Of a DNA stretch of 24,763 bases, positions 1 through 8,723 are shown in pieces. How positions within the stretch are numbered: position 1 is the stretch's first letter; every line of letters starts with the position of its first letter. The DNA is taken from assembly GCA_050742415.1 (NCBI GenBank), contig JBOGIF010000202.1, forward strand, positions 1 to 24,763, written 5' to 3'. Made by a program: the position numbers and the translations under genes. The stretch comes from JBOGIF01 sp050742415 (lineage in GTDB: Bacteria; Actinomycetota; Acidimicrobiia; Acidimicrobiales; AC-14). The notes below the pieces were generated by a model. It saw only the letters and a list, made by a program, of their open reading frames with translations, made no database searches and was not told the DNA's origin.

Positions 1-529
1 AGCCCGAAGCGCGCCGACTCGCGAGCACGGCGCGCGCCAGGGTGAGGACGGCCTGGACCTCCTCAGCGGTCTTCACGGTGATGGCTGCCTTGTCGCCTGC
101 TGGAAGCCGAGTGAAGTGATGGCCGAGACGCAGCTGCTCGGCGACGGGGTAGCTCTCGTCGTGGAACTCGATCCGACCAGTCGACCGGTTGATTGAGAAA
201 AGCCGAGCTGGCCCAAACCGGGATGGCACACGCACGTTTACGTAGTCCGGGACCACAGCCGGTGGCGTCTCGAGCCACGCTCCTATCTCGACGAGGCCAG
301 CGACGATCTCTCGAAGGTCGTCGCGGCGCTCGGCGTCGACGTCCCGGAGCAGCCGCTCCTCGGTCTCCCGCTCGGCCGTCAGGCTAGGACGGTTCTCCAA
401 CCGCCTCAGCTCGTCCGCCGACGGCTCATACCGGGTGTCGCACTCGCAGTAGTCAGGAGCGTTGAAGCAGACGGGACAGAGCGGCACCCGGCCATCGTTC
501 CACAGGGGTGAGGAGCGGGCGGTCGCCAC
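1..529 (-). CDS. Hypothetical protein with clustered cysteines, partial (runs off left edge)
   Basis: An open minus-strand frame of about 176 codons runs from a GTG at 529 off the left edge; it has no ATG near its start, so ATG-based calling misses it. Near the N-terminus a CPVC is followed closely by a CEC, which resembles a short zinc-binding knuckle. A charged, probably helical stretch rich in Glu, Arg and Leu follows, then a mixed segment containing RIEFHDESYPVAEQLRLG. The residue mix is protein-like, unlike the Arg/Pro-rich shadow frames over the same bases. An in-frame TAG lies just upstream of 529, which limits the start, and I see no clear ribosome binding site. It diverges from the HTH gene at 583 across 53 nt, so the two may share a promoter region. 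I do not recognise the family; function unknown. Confidence 0.6.
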   Translation of the reverse strand, partial: MATARSSPLWNDGRVPLCPVCFNAPDYCECDTRYEPSADELRRLENRPSLTAERETEERLLRDVDAERRDDLREIVAGLVEIGAWLETPPAVVPDYVNVRVPSRFGPARLFSINRSTGRIEFHDESYPVAEQLRLGHHFTRLPAGDKAAITVKTAEEVQAVLTLARAVLASRRASG

Positions 530-569
530 GGGGTCGGCGCTGATAGCGTCCTAGAGATCGCAGAGATGG

Positions 570-575
570 TATAGT
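570..575 (+). promoter_or_regulatory. Candidate -10 element of a leaderless promoter for the HTH gene
   Basis: TATAGT lies seven bases before the ATG at 583 and no Shine-Dalgarno sequence separates them. This is the arrangement of leaderless transcripts, which are common in actinobacteria. No good -35 hexamer is visible, so the call rests on the -10 and its spacing. Confidence 0.45.
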
Positions 576-582
576 CAGCGAC

Positions 583-873
583 ATGGCTACCAAGGACTTC
601 CTCGACGAAATGATCGCTGAGCGCACCAAGACAGACCCGGAGTTTCCCGCGCTGCTCGACGCCGCCATTCGGCGCCGTCAGCTCCTCGAGGGTCTCACGG
701 CCGAGCGCGAGGCACTCGGGCTGTCACAGACGATTGTCGCCGCCCGGATGCACACCTCGCAGTCGGCCGTCGCCCGCCTCGAATCCGCCGAGATCGACGC
801 CAAGCTGTCGACCGTTGAGCGTTACGCGGCCGCGTTGGGCAAGAAGATCAGCTGGGAGCTCGAGGACGCCTAG
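583..873 (+). CDS. Xre-family helix-turn-helix protein (HigA-antitoxin-like)
   Basis: A 96-residue protein. The N-terminal half is an acidic/basic helical segment (residues 1-38, with DPEFPALLDAAIRRR). An Xre-type HTH covers about residues 40-92: the stretch around LGLSQTIVAARMHTSQSAVARLES is the classic HTH_3 pattern, followed by the helix TVERYAAALGKKISWEL. Proteins of this build are often HigA-type antitoxins or small autorepressors. No RelE/HigB-like toxin adjoins it on either side, so it is either a solitary regulator or the survivor of a broken pair. Translation is probably leaderless. The TAG stop lies inside the left arm of the inverted repeat at 870-884, so the last codons may have been altered if that segment was inserted. 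Confidence 0.8.
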   Translation: MATKDFLDEMIAERTKTDPEFPALLDAAIRRRQLLEGLTAEREALGLSQTIVAARMHTSQSAVARLESAEIDAKLSTVERYAAALGKKISWELEDA

Positions 874-1036
874 GTGGCTGGTGTCAAACGGGGTGATCGA
901 GCGAGGACCGAAATCGACCTCCGCACAGGAGCGCTTCTGCGGCCCGCAAATCGAAAAAATGACTCCGACCGACCTACATTTTCGGGGGGTTCGGGTGCCT
1001 TTTCGGAGGCGTCCGCGAAAAACACCAGCCACCTAG
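870..1036. repeat. 167-bp segment bounded by perfect 15-bp inverted repeats (MITE-like)
   Basis: CTAGGTGGCTGGTGT at 870-884 is the exact reverse complement of ACACCAGCCACCTAG at 1022-1036. The trinucleotide CGC directly precedes the left arm (867-869) and directly follows the right arm (1037-1039), which could be a 3-bp target duplication. The interior holds no convincing gene. It contains two TTTTCGG-type direct repeats near 980-1005 and a smaller inverted pair (CGAAAAAATG near 953, CATTTTCG near 977). A miniature inverted-repeat element fits. A long-range RNA hairpin or a regulatory intergenic unit is the alternative. No transposase is present. Confidence 0.5.
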
Positions 1037-1071
1037 CGCGTTCCGAATCACAGCGTTGTAACCTGACCCAC

Positions 1072-1407
1072 ATGAGTGACCGCCAGACTCTGCTCGGGAC
1101 CCTCTGGGACCGCCAGGCAGCGGGCGCCGGCAGCCCCGACACGTTCGTGCGCGCCGAGTCTCCGACCACCCCCGGTCCCGTTACCCCGCCTCCGGCTCGC
1201 CCTCAGCCGAAGCCGGACTCTCCACCTGAGACCAGCGTGCGGGGGGAAGCGACCGCAGGTGACCGGATCACCGAGGTGCGAGGTGAGGCCCCCGCTCCTC
1301 CATCTCCGCCGCCTCCGCCTCGGCCGCCTCTGGAACCGGTCACGAAGGTCCGCGGTGAGGCGGCGACCTCCGACACGCGGGCGACCTGGACAGGAGTGCG
1401 TCGGTGA
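1072..1407 (+). CDS. Small proline-rich protein with T-x-V-R-x-E repeats (paralogue 1)
   Basis: A 111-residue protein of unknown function. The N-terminal motif TLLGTLWDRQ is followed by a Pro/Ala-rich, probably disordered body that carries four copies of a seven-residue motif, T-x-V-R-[AG]-E-[AS], at about residues 24-30, 54-60, 67-73 and 91-97. Between copies lie proline tracts of up to five in a row. The next gene starts with the same N-terminal motif and also has one T-x-V-R-x-E-S copy, so the two are tandem duplicates. Its TGA shares a GTGA overlap with the GTG of the next gene, which implies coupled translation. The ATG at 1072 is preceded by TAACCT at 1059-1064 and no ribosome binding site, so it may be leaderless. 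The frame is open further upstream to 874, but that part lies in the inverted-repeat segment and looks non-coding. Confidence 0.6.
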   Translation: MSDRQTLLGTLWDRQAAGAGSPDTFVRAESPTTPGPVTPPPARPQPKPDSPPETSVRGEATAGDRITEVRGEAPAPPSPPPPPRPPLEPVTKVRGEAATSDTRATWTGVRR

Positions 1408-1706
1408 CCGAGCCTCGGACCCTCCTTGGTGCGCTCTGGGACCGACAGGTCACAGGCGCCAGTGACCCGAGGACGGCTGTACGTGCTGAGTCCCCTTCGC
1501 CGTCGCCTCGACGGCCCACAGTTCCCGCTCCGTCGTCGCCGCGACCCGTCCCGCCTCCGGACGAGACCCGTACAAGGGGCGCTCGGCAGTTGGCCATCGA
1601 TGCCATCCTTGATCCGAGCGAGAACGGTCGGGCGGTCGAGTCCGCAGCCGGTGGGCAAGCGGAAGCAGGCCAGGAAGCGTCGTGTGGCTTCTTCGAGGTC
1701 GGGTGA
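1404..1706 (+). CDS. Small proline-rich protein (paralogue 2), probably with a chimeric C-terminus
   Basis: A 100-residue protein that starts at GTG 1404, overlapping the previous stop as GTGA. CAGGAG at 1391-1396, seven bases upstream, is a well-placed ribosome binding site. Residues 1-30 (TLLGALWDRQ, then TAVRAES) match the start of the preceding gene almost position for position, and a Pro/Arg-rich segment follows. From about residue 60 the composition changes, and the frame there reads antisense through a remnant of a minus-strand gene (see 1583-1826). The original C-terminus was therefore probably replaced when the two sequences were joined near 1580. It may be a truncated paralogue. Confidence 0.5.
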   Translation: MTEPRTLLGALWDRQVTGASDPRTAVRAESPSPSPRRPTVPAPSSPRPVPPPDETRTRGARQLAIDAILDPSENGRAVESAAGGQAEAGQEASCGFFEVG

Positions 1707-1826
1707 TGCCCAGCCTCCTGAGTAGTCGCCGAGCGGTCCGATCCACCAGTCCCCGAACGGGGCCGCCTCGCGCAGCGGAAGGTACGGAAGAGTCGCGACG
1801 TAAGTGTTGGCGGATGCAGAGGTCAT
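1583..1826 (-). pseudogene. 5' remnant of a larger hypothetical gene
   Basis: From an ATG at 1826 the minus strand reads about 80 residues of good protein-like sequence, including YVATLPYLPLREAAPFGDWW and LEEATRRFLACFRLP, and ending near GIDGQLPS. From memory this resembles the N-terminal segment of a family of long actinobacterial hypothetical proteins; the resemblance is not verified. Past about 1583 the frame stays open to 1203 but becomes Arg/Gly-rich and is simply antisense to the two proline-rich plus-strand genes. I read this as a start fragment cut off by recombination. GGTGGTG a few bases upstream could have served as ribosome binding site, and a TTG at 1862 is an alternative start. 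Confidence 0.4.
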
Positions 1827-1934
1827 GCTCGAGGCACCACCGGGCAATTGCTCAGGGGGCAACGGTCACGTATCGGCGGCAGGGTTCTGCTGCGGTCGTC
1901 GAGAATGAGGATGAAGACGGTCCAAGGATGCCCG

Positions 1935-1962
1935 CCTGTCAGTAGACCACTCTACTACAGGC
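1935..1962. repeat. 10-bp hairpin plus overlapping 7-bp inverted repeat
   Basis: CCTGTcAGTAG pairs with CTACTACAGG across a six-base loop, with one bulged base. A second, longer-range pair, TCAGTAG at 1939-1945 with CTACTGA at 1974-1980, overlaps it. The hairpin spans the stop codon of the minus-strand membrane gene. No T-run follows on either strand, so it is not a typical intrinsic terminator. It could be a recombination-site or end remnant of the accessory patch. Confidence 0.4.
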
Positions 1963-2763
1963 TGGAAACAGGCCTACTGAGCGGACAACGGGCTGGACGG
2001 GACCGCAGGTGGCGGCACACGTCAGGCCCTCCTGGACGGCAATATCGACATTGCTCCCGTTGAGGAACCGCAGGGGCAGGAGGCCGAAGAGGAGGCTCTC
2101 CAGCCCCAGCAGGAAGACGGCGGTGAGGAGCGCCTCGAGGGCGAACAGCCCGCGGCCCGCTCCCGGCCCGGCCGCGGCGGCCGACACCGGGCCTCGCGCG
2201 ATCCACGCCGCGATCCCCACCAGGAGGATGAACAGGCACCCGGCCGCGGTGAGCCTGCCCTCGGTCTTCTCGTCCTCCTCGTTGCGGAACGTGAACCCGG
2301 CGATGAGCCCGAACAGGTAGCCGGGCAGGAAGTTCAGGAGCCGGGAGAAGCCCACGCAGGCGGCGGCCACGACGGCGCTCCCGGGCAGCACCGCCAACCG
2401 CCCCCACTGGCGGTAACGCGCGTACGAAACCAGATTGGCTGGTACCCCGAAGCCGAGCGACACCACGCCAAGACCACCGGCGATGCCGGCGGCCAGCGCG
2501 AAGGAAGAGACGTCCAGCCCGAAGTCCGGGTTGACAGCGGCGTAGAGAAGGCCCCCGATGGCCAGGAACACCCCGTACAGCACGCTCTGCCTGACGCGCC
2601 CGGCTGACGCCAGGGCTCGCCGCGGCCGGCGGAACCAGGCCCGTATCTCGCCGGAGTTCTCTTCGAAGGTGGCGTTGAACACCTCCGAAGGAAAGGCGAT
2701 GAGGGCCAAAAGCGCGAGGGCCAGGCCTGCGCTCTTGGCGAGATCTTTCGGGTCGGTGGACAT
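1939..2763 (-). CDS. Integral membrane protein, 3' end probably truncated and replaced
   Basis: Reading from ATG 2763 gives about 274 residues with roughly six hydrophobic segments, starting with SAGLALALLALIAFP and including a conserved-looking FLPGYLFGLIAGF and, near the end, LFGLLPLRFLNG. From memory, the last motif belongs to an actinobacterial membrane family in which one more membrane segment normally follows. Here it is followed by about 38 residues of non-hydrophobic, Cys-containing sequence with no membrane segment. The natural C-terminus therefore seems to have been lost near 2060, at the edge of the accessory patch. The frame is open further upstream to 2865, but residues before MSTDPKDL look non-coding. 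It lies 168 nt downstream of lysS, in the same direction. Function unknown; the product may be inactive. Confidence 0.6.
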   Translation of the reverse strand: MSTDPKDLAKSAGLALALLALIAFPSEVFNATFEENSGEIRAWFRRPRRALASAGRVRQSVLYGVFLAIGGLLYAAVNPDFGLDVSSFALAAGIAGGLGVVSLGFGVPANLVSYARYRQWGRLAVLPGSAVVAAACVGFSRLLNFLPGYLFGLIAGFTFRNEEDEKTEGRLTAAGCLFILLVGIAAWIARGPVSAAAAGPGAGRGLFALEALLTAVFLLGLESLLFGLLPLRFLNGSNVDIAVQEGLTCAATCGPVQPVVRSVGLFPACSRVVY

Positions 2764-2931
2764 TGCCCGGGCTGGGGCAGCGCGGTCACGAAGGCGCTGC
2801 GGTGCGCCCCGCCCGTGACCCGGACGCTCGCTGTTGCTCGCACCTGGGTGCCCTTGGCGTTGCACGAGCTGGTGACCGTGTGGGCCCTACGAACGGGATG
2901 CCCCGGCCGTCGGGGGCCGTTCGGCCTCGCG

Positions 2932-4334
<1,403 letters not shown>

Positions 4335-4338
<4 letters not shown>

Positions 4339-5096
4339 TGGTTCCTCTCGAAGATGAGGCGCAGCCCTCTTAGCGTCAACCAAGGTTGATGATGGTCGAT
4401 GCATCCGGCGTAGGAGTGCATCATCGCCGCGTATCCTCCGGTTGAGACGACGATCGAGGGTCCCAGCTCGTCACGGAAGCGACGAACCAGGCCGTCCACT
4501 GCGCCTCCGAACCCGTAGAAGGCGCCCGACTGGATCGACTCGACGGTCGTCTTGCCGATGACCCTTCGAGGCTGCGAGAGGCGTACCCGGGGGAGGGCGG
4601 CGGCTCGTGAGAACAAGGCATCGAGGCTGATCTCGATGCCGGGGAGTATGGCGCCGCCTAGGTACTCGCCGGCGGCAGAGGTGGCGTCGACCGTCGTGGC
4701 CGTGCCGAAGTCGACGATGATCGTGGGTCCTCCGTAGAGGTCGTGGGCGGCCACCGCGTTGGCGATCCGGTCGGCGCCCACCTCCTTCGGGTTGTCGTAG
4801 AGGATGGGCATGCCGGTCCGAATGCCGGGCTCGAGCACGATGGGCGGAGACCGGAGATAGCGCTCGGCCAGCTCGCGCAAGGCGGCGGTCAGTCGGGGCA
4901 CGGTCGAGGAGACGACCATGCCCTCGACGTCGTCGAAGGACCTCGACCCGAGCCCCAGGAACTGCGACACCAGCAGGGCGTGCTCGTCGGATGTGCGCTC
5001 GGCACTGGTGGCGATGCGCCAGTGGTCCACCAGCTCCTCGCCGTCGAAGAGCCCTACGACCGTCTGGGTGTTCCCGGCGTCGACCGCCAGGAGCAC
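4335..5096 (-). CDS. coaX: Type III pantothenate kinase
   Basis: A 253-residue ASKHA-fold kinase that catalyses the first step of CoA synthesis, ATP-dependent phosphorylation of pantothenate. The phosphate-1 motif DAGNTQTVVGLFDG is at the N-terminus. NPKEVGADRIANAVAAHDLY and IVDFGTATTVDA are the family-defining pantothenate and nucleotide segments. Length matches the family (about 255). The GTG at 5096 shares one base with the nadB-nadC stop (TAGTG), and the end overlaps lysS by four bases. The open frame extends upstream to 5369, but that part lies in nadC. With panC and panD nearby it forms a local pantothenate-to-CoA set. Confidence 0.95.
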
Positions 5097-7480
5097 TAGA
5101 GGTCGAGCCCGATGTCGAGGGCCGGCGCCGAGTGGGTGAGCGCCCCGACGGAGATGAGGTCGGCGCCGGTGGCGGCGTAGGCGGCGACGTTGGCGAGCGT
5201 TACGCCGCCAGAGACCTCCACCAGGACCCGACCGGCCACCGTTTCGACGCACTCGGCCACCTGGGCGGGCGACATGTTGTCGAGCAGCACCAACCCGGCA
5301 CCGGCGTCGACGGCCCGCGCCACCTGATCGGCTGAGTCGCACTCGACCTGGAGGGGCACACCGGGCCACCGGGCGCGCGCCGCCGCGACTGCCTCCTCGA
5401 TGGACATCCAGGCCAGGTGGTTGTCCTTCACCAGGATGCCGTCGGACAACGAGAAGCGGTGGTTGAGGCCGCCGCCGGCGCGCACCGCCGCCTTCTCCAA
5501 TGCTCGGAGGCCCGGCGTGGTCTTGCGCGTGTCACGGATCGCCGCCCGACCGTCGGCCAGGTCGACGTAGAGACGGGTAAGGGTGGCGACGCCCGACAGG
5601 TGGCAAAGGAAGTTGAGTGCCGTCCGCTCGGCGGTGAGGACCGACGCCATCGGCCCGTATACCTCGGCAAGGTTTTCGCCGTGTTCGATCAGGTCGCCGT
5701 CGTCAGCCCGCCAATTGACCTGGATCTCCTTGTCGACCTGGGCGAACGCCTCGATGGCCGCGGCCCGGCCGGCCAGTACCCCGTCGGCCCGCGTGGCCAG
5801 GATCGCAGTGACGAACACGTCACGCGGCAGCAAGGCGCTGGTCAGGTCGCCGTCGGGTCCGAGGTCCTCCTCGAGCGCCCGAGCCACCGCGGCCCGCACG
5901 AGATGGCGGGGAGGCTGAGGATCCGGGCCGCCGGCCACAAGGCGCTTCTCGAACCTGGCCTCACCGATGGGGAAGTCGCTGCGTGTGTGGCAGCCGCGCG
6001 TCTCCTCCCGTGCGAGAGCCGCCCGGACCAGGGCCTGGCCAACCGTGATCAGGTTCCGCAGCTCGTTGGAGTCTGGCCCGTCCGCGTCTCCAGGCGCCGG
6101 TTCGGTAGAGAGCGAGCCGAGCACGGCGCTCGCCTCCGACAGCGATTCGCGGTCGCGCAGCACGCCGGCGCCTGTGGTCATCGCCCGGCCGAGCTCGGCC
6201 CGCAGCTTGGCCGGGTCTTCGCCACCGGATCGAACGTGCCCGAACCAGCCCTCGTCGGACGGCACGCGTAGGCACGTCCCGCCGAGCCACTCCTTCATGG
6301 CGCCCGTCGGCTGCGGGCCCTCGCGGCCGGCAGCCACCGCCTCCACCACCCGTGCCCCGAACACCATTCCTTCGAGCAGCGAGTTGGACGCCAGGCGGTT
6401 TGCGCCGTGGACGCCGGTACAGGCCGCCTCGCCCGCGGCCCAGAGGCCGGGCAGGGTGGTGCTGCCGTCGAGGTCGGTAAGCACGCCGCCGATCATGTAG
6501 TGGGCGGCGGGGGCGATAGGGAGCCAGTCCGACGCCGGGTCCAGCCCGGCCGCTGTGAGCGCGGCGGCGATAGTGGGGAACCGGTCGCCGAACCGCCCCA
6601 GCCCGGTGGCGTCGAGCCAGAGATGGTCCACCCCGTGCTCGAGCATCCGCCGGGTCATGGCCCTGGCCACCACGTCGCGCGGCTGGAGCTCGTCGACGAA
6701 GCGCTCGCCCCGGTCGTCGCGCAGGAGCGCTCCATGGCCTCTCAAAGCCTCCGAGAGCAGGGGCCTCGGAACCTGCGGGTGGTGCAGGGCGGTGGGGTGG
6801 AACTGTACGAACTCGAGGTCGGCGACGACAACACCGGCCCGTAGCGCCATCGCCACGCCGTCGCCGGTGGCGCCGTCGGGGTTGGTGGTGACGGCGTAGA
6901 GCTGCCCGGCGCCGCCCGTGGCCAGGAGGGTGTGGCGGGCCCGGACCTCGGTTCGGCGGCCGGCGGGGTCGAGGGCGAGGATGCCCCGGCACCTGCCTCC
7001 CTCCACCAGGAGGTCGACGGCGAACCACCGTTCCATCACCGATGCCGCCGTGGCCCGGACGGCGTCCACCAGGGCTCTCTCGATCTCGGCTCCGGTGGCG
7101 GCCCCGCCGGCGTGTACCACCCGGGCCACGGAGTGCCCGCCTTCGCGGGCCAGGGCCAAGCCCCCGCCGGCCTCTTTGTCGAACACCGCGCCCAGGGCGA
7201 TCAGATCCTGGACCCGGCCCGGGCCCTCGTCCACCAGCACCCTCACGGCATCGACGTCGCACAAGCCCGCACCCGCAGCCAAGGTGTCGGCCAGGTGAAG
7301 GTCGGTCGAGTCCGGGTCGCCGCCAAGGACGGCAGCGACGCCGCCCTGGGCCCACCGGGTAGCGGTCTGGGAGAGCTCGCCCTTGGTCAGCACCCCCACT
7401 CGCGCTCCCTGCCGCCGGGCCGCCTGCACGGCGGCTGACAGCCCTGCCACGCCGCTGCCGAGCACCAGAAGGTCGAGCAT
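5096..7480 (-). CDS. nadBC: Fused L-aspartate oxidase / nicotinate-nucleotide diphosphorylase
   Basis: One uninterrupted 794-residue frame contains two NAD-synthesis enzymes. Residues 1 to about 520 are NadB, the FAD enzyme oxidising L-aspartate to iminoaspartate: the FAD-binding GSGVAG is at 8-13, FHPT at 227-230, AAHYMIGG at 325-332 and GANRLASNSL at 359-368. Residues from about 525 to the end are NadC, which converts quinolinate and PRPP to nicotinate mononucleotide: RKTTPG at 652-657, LNHR, KDNH at 685-688 and VEVSGGV. The two are normally separate, often adjacent, proteins, so this is a natural fusion or the loss of a stop and start. NadA, the quinolinate synthase acting between them, is not in the window. 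ATG 7480 lies 4 nt after panD. Confidence 0.93.
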   Translation of the reverse strand: MLDLLVLGSGVAGLSAAVQAARRQGARVGVLTKGELSQTATRWAQGGVAAVLGGDPDSTDLHLADTLAAGAGLCDVDAVRVLVDEGPGRVQDLIALGAVFDKEAGGGLALAREGGHSVARVVHAGGAATGAEIERALVDAVRATAASVMERWFAVDLLVEGGRCRGILALDPAGRRTEVRARHTLLATGGAGQLYAVTTNPDGATGDGVAMALRAGVVVADLEFVQFHPTALHHPQVPRPLLSEALRGHGALLRDDRGERFVDELQPRDVVARAMTRRMLEHGVDHLWLDATGLGRFGDRFPTIAAALTAAGLDPASDWLPIAPAAHYMIGGVLTDLDGSTTLPGLWAAGEAACTGVHGANRLASNSLLEGMVFGARVVEAVAAGREGPQPTGAMKEWLGGTCLRVPSDEGWFGHVRSGGEDPAKLRAELGRAMTTGAGVLRDRESLSEASAVLGSLSTEPAPGDADGPDSNELRNLITVGQALVRAALAREETRGCHTRSDFPIGEARFEKRLVAGGPDPQPPRHLVRAAVARALEEDLGPDGDLTSALLPRDVFVTAILATRADGVLAGRAAAIEAFAQVDKEIQVNWRADDGDLIEHGENLAEVYGPMASVLTAERTALNFLCHLSGVATLTRLYVDLADGRAAIRDTRKTTPGLRALEKAAVRAGGGLNHRFSLSDGILVKDNHLAWMSIEEAVAAARARWPGVPLQVECDSADQVARAVDAGAGLVLLDNMSPAQVAECVETVAGRVLVEVSGGVTLANVAAYAATGADLISVGALTHSAPALDIGLDL

Positions 7481-7484
7481 GCCG

Positions 7485-7826
7485 CTAGATCGCCCGGTTC
7501 TCGCCGTCCACCAGCACGACGGTGGGCGCCAGGCCGTCGAGCTCGGAGTCCTCGTAGTCGGCGTAGGTCAGGACGATCACCAGGTGGCCGGGCTCGACCA
7601 GCCTGGCGGCCGCGCCGTTCAGCTGCACCTGCCCGGGCTCGCCGGGTATGGCGTAGGTCTCGAAGCGCGCGCCGTTGTCGATGTCGAGCACGGCGACCTG
7701 CTCCCACTCGAGGATGTCGGCCCGCTTCATGAGCTCGGTGTCGAGCGAGATGGACCCGACATAGCCGACGTCGGCGCCGGTGACGGTGGCCCGGTGGATC
7801 TTCGATTTCATCATCCGCCGGCGCAT
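7485..7826 (-). CDS. panD: Aspartate 1-decarboxylase proenzyme
   Basis: A 113-residue pyruvoyl enzyme that makes beta-alanine from L-aspartate for pantothenate synthesis. The N-terminal KSKIHRATVTGADVGYVGS matches the family, and self-cleavage is expected between Gly24 and Ser25. The catalytic Lys of SKIHR is present, as is the C-terminal block NGAAARLVEPGHLVIVLTY. The length is slightly under that of many homologues (115-140 residues). Its ATG directly abuts the panC stop with no spacer, and nadB begins 4 nt after it. NadB consumes the same substrate, aspartate. Confidence 0.94.
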   Translation of the reverse strand: MRRRMMKSKIHRATVTGADVGYVGSISLDTELMKRADILEWEQVAVLDIDNGARFETYAIPGEPGQVQLNGAAARLVEPGHLVIVLTYADYEDSELDGLAPTVVLVDGENRAI

Positions 7827-8675
7827 CTAGGTCCCCGCTCCCACGTTGTCGATGAGGCGTGTGGACCCGATCCGGGCGGCGATCACGAGCCTGGCATCGC
7901 CAGCGACCTCGGCGAGTGGGGCCACGGTGGTGGCGTCGACGACCTCGGCGTAGTCCAAGTCGGCCAGCGGCTCGGCCGCCACCATCTCGCCCATGCGGCG
8001 GCGGAGCCTTTCACTGTTTCGCTCGCCGGCTCGAACGGCCTCGGCCGCAGCCGTGAGGGCCCGGTGGAGCACGGGGGCAGCGGCGCGCTCAGGCCCGGAC
8101 AGGTACTGGTTGCGGCTGGAGCAGGCCAGACCGTCGGGCTCCCGGACGGTGGCGCAGCCCACCACCTCGGCCGGTAAGGCGAGGTCGGCCACCAGGCGGC
8201 GCACGACCAGCAGCTGCTGGTAGTCCTTCTCGCCGAAGTAGGCCCGGCATGGCCCGGCCAGGCCCAGCAGAGTGGTGACCACTGTGGCCACGCCCGTGAA
8301 GTGGCCCGGTCTCGACGCCCCCTCGAGCATCTCGGAGAGCCCGGCGACGCGGACATCAGTTGCTGGAGCCCCGCCCGGCCACAGGTCGCCGACCTCTGGG
8401 GCGAAGACGACGTCGGCCCCAGCCTCGGTGGCGAGCGCCATGTCGGATTCGAGGTGGCGCGGGTAGCGGGAGTGGTCCTCTTCCGGACCGAACTGGAGGG
8501 GGTTCACGAAGATGCTGACCGCAGTCAGCCCACACTCGGTTGCCGACCGGCGGATCAGTGAGGCATGGCCGCGGTGGAGGGCGCCCATGGTGGGCACCAA
8601 GCCGACCACGTGTCCGCGCTCGCGGGCTCCGTCGAGCTCCTTGCGTAGGAGCTCCCGATCCTGAACGAGTGCCAT
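7827..8675 (-). CDS. panC: Pantothenate synthetase (pantoate-beta-alanine ligase)
   Basis: A 282-residue ligase that joins pantoate and beta-alanine with ATP. The nucleotidyltransferase signature PTMGALHRGH is at residues 28-37, GEKDYQQL is mid-protein, and SSRNQYLS is the KMSKS-equivalent block. Length is standard. It is translated immediately before panD, which supplies its beta-alanine. A GAGAG sequence just upstream of the ATG could serve as ribosome binding site. Confidence 0.95.
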   Translation of the reverse strand: MALVQDRELLRKELDGARERGHVVGLVPTMGALHRGHASLIRRSATECGLTAVSIFVNPLQFGPEEDHSRYPRHLESDMALATEAGADVVFAPEVGDLWPGGAPATDVRVAGLSEMLEGASRPGHFTGVATVVTTLLGLAGPCRAYFGEKDYQQLLVVRRLVADLALPAEVVGCATVREPDGLACSSRNQYLSGPERAAAPVLHRALTAAAEAVRAGERNSERLRRRMGEMVAAEPLADLDYAEVVDATTVAPLAEVAGDARLVIAARIGSTRLIDNVGAGT

Positions 8676-8723
8676 CTCTCGCTCCTCACACGTTCCGGCC
8701 CCGGTCGGGTGCCGTTCGTCGAG

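Noticed and set aside
583..873. Reading the HTH gene as half of an intact toxin-antitoxin pair
   Set aside because: Neither the divergent Cys-cluster gene nor the proline-rich genes resemble a known toxin family.
874..1071. Upstream extension of the first proline-rich gene
   Set aside because: It covers the inverted-repeat unit, and the residues share no similarity with the paralogue, whose homology starts at the ATG-equivalent position.
2886..2930. GC hairpin after lysS as a terminator
   Set aside because: The stem is only about five perfect pairs and no T-run follows, so it cannot be distinguished from background GC pairing.
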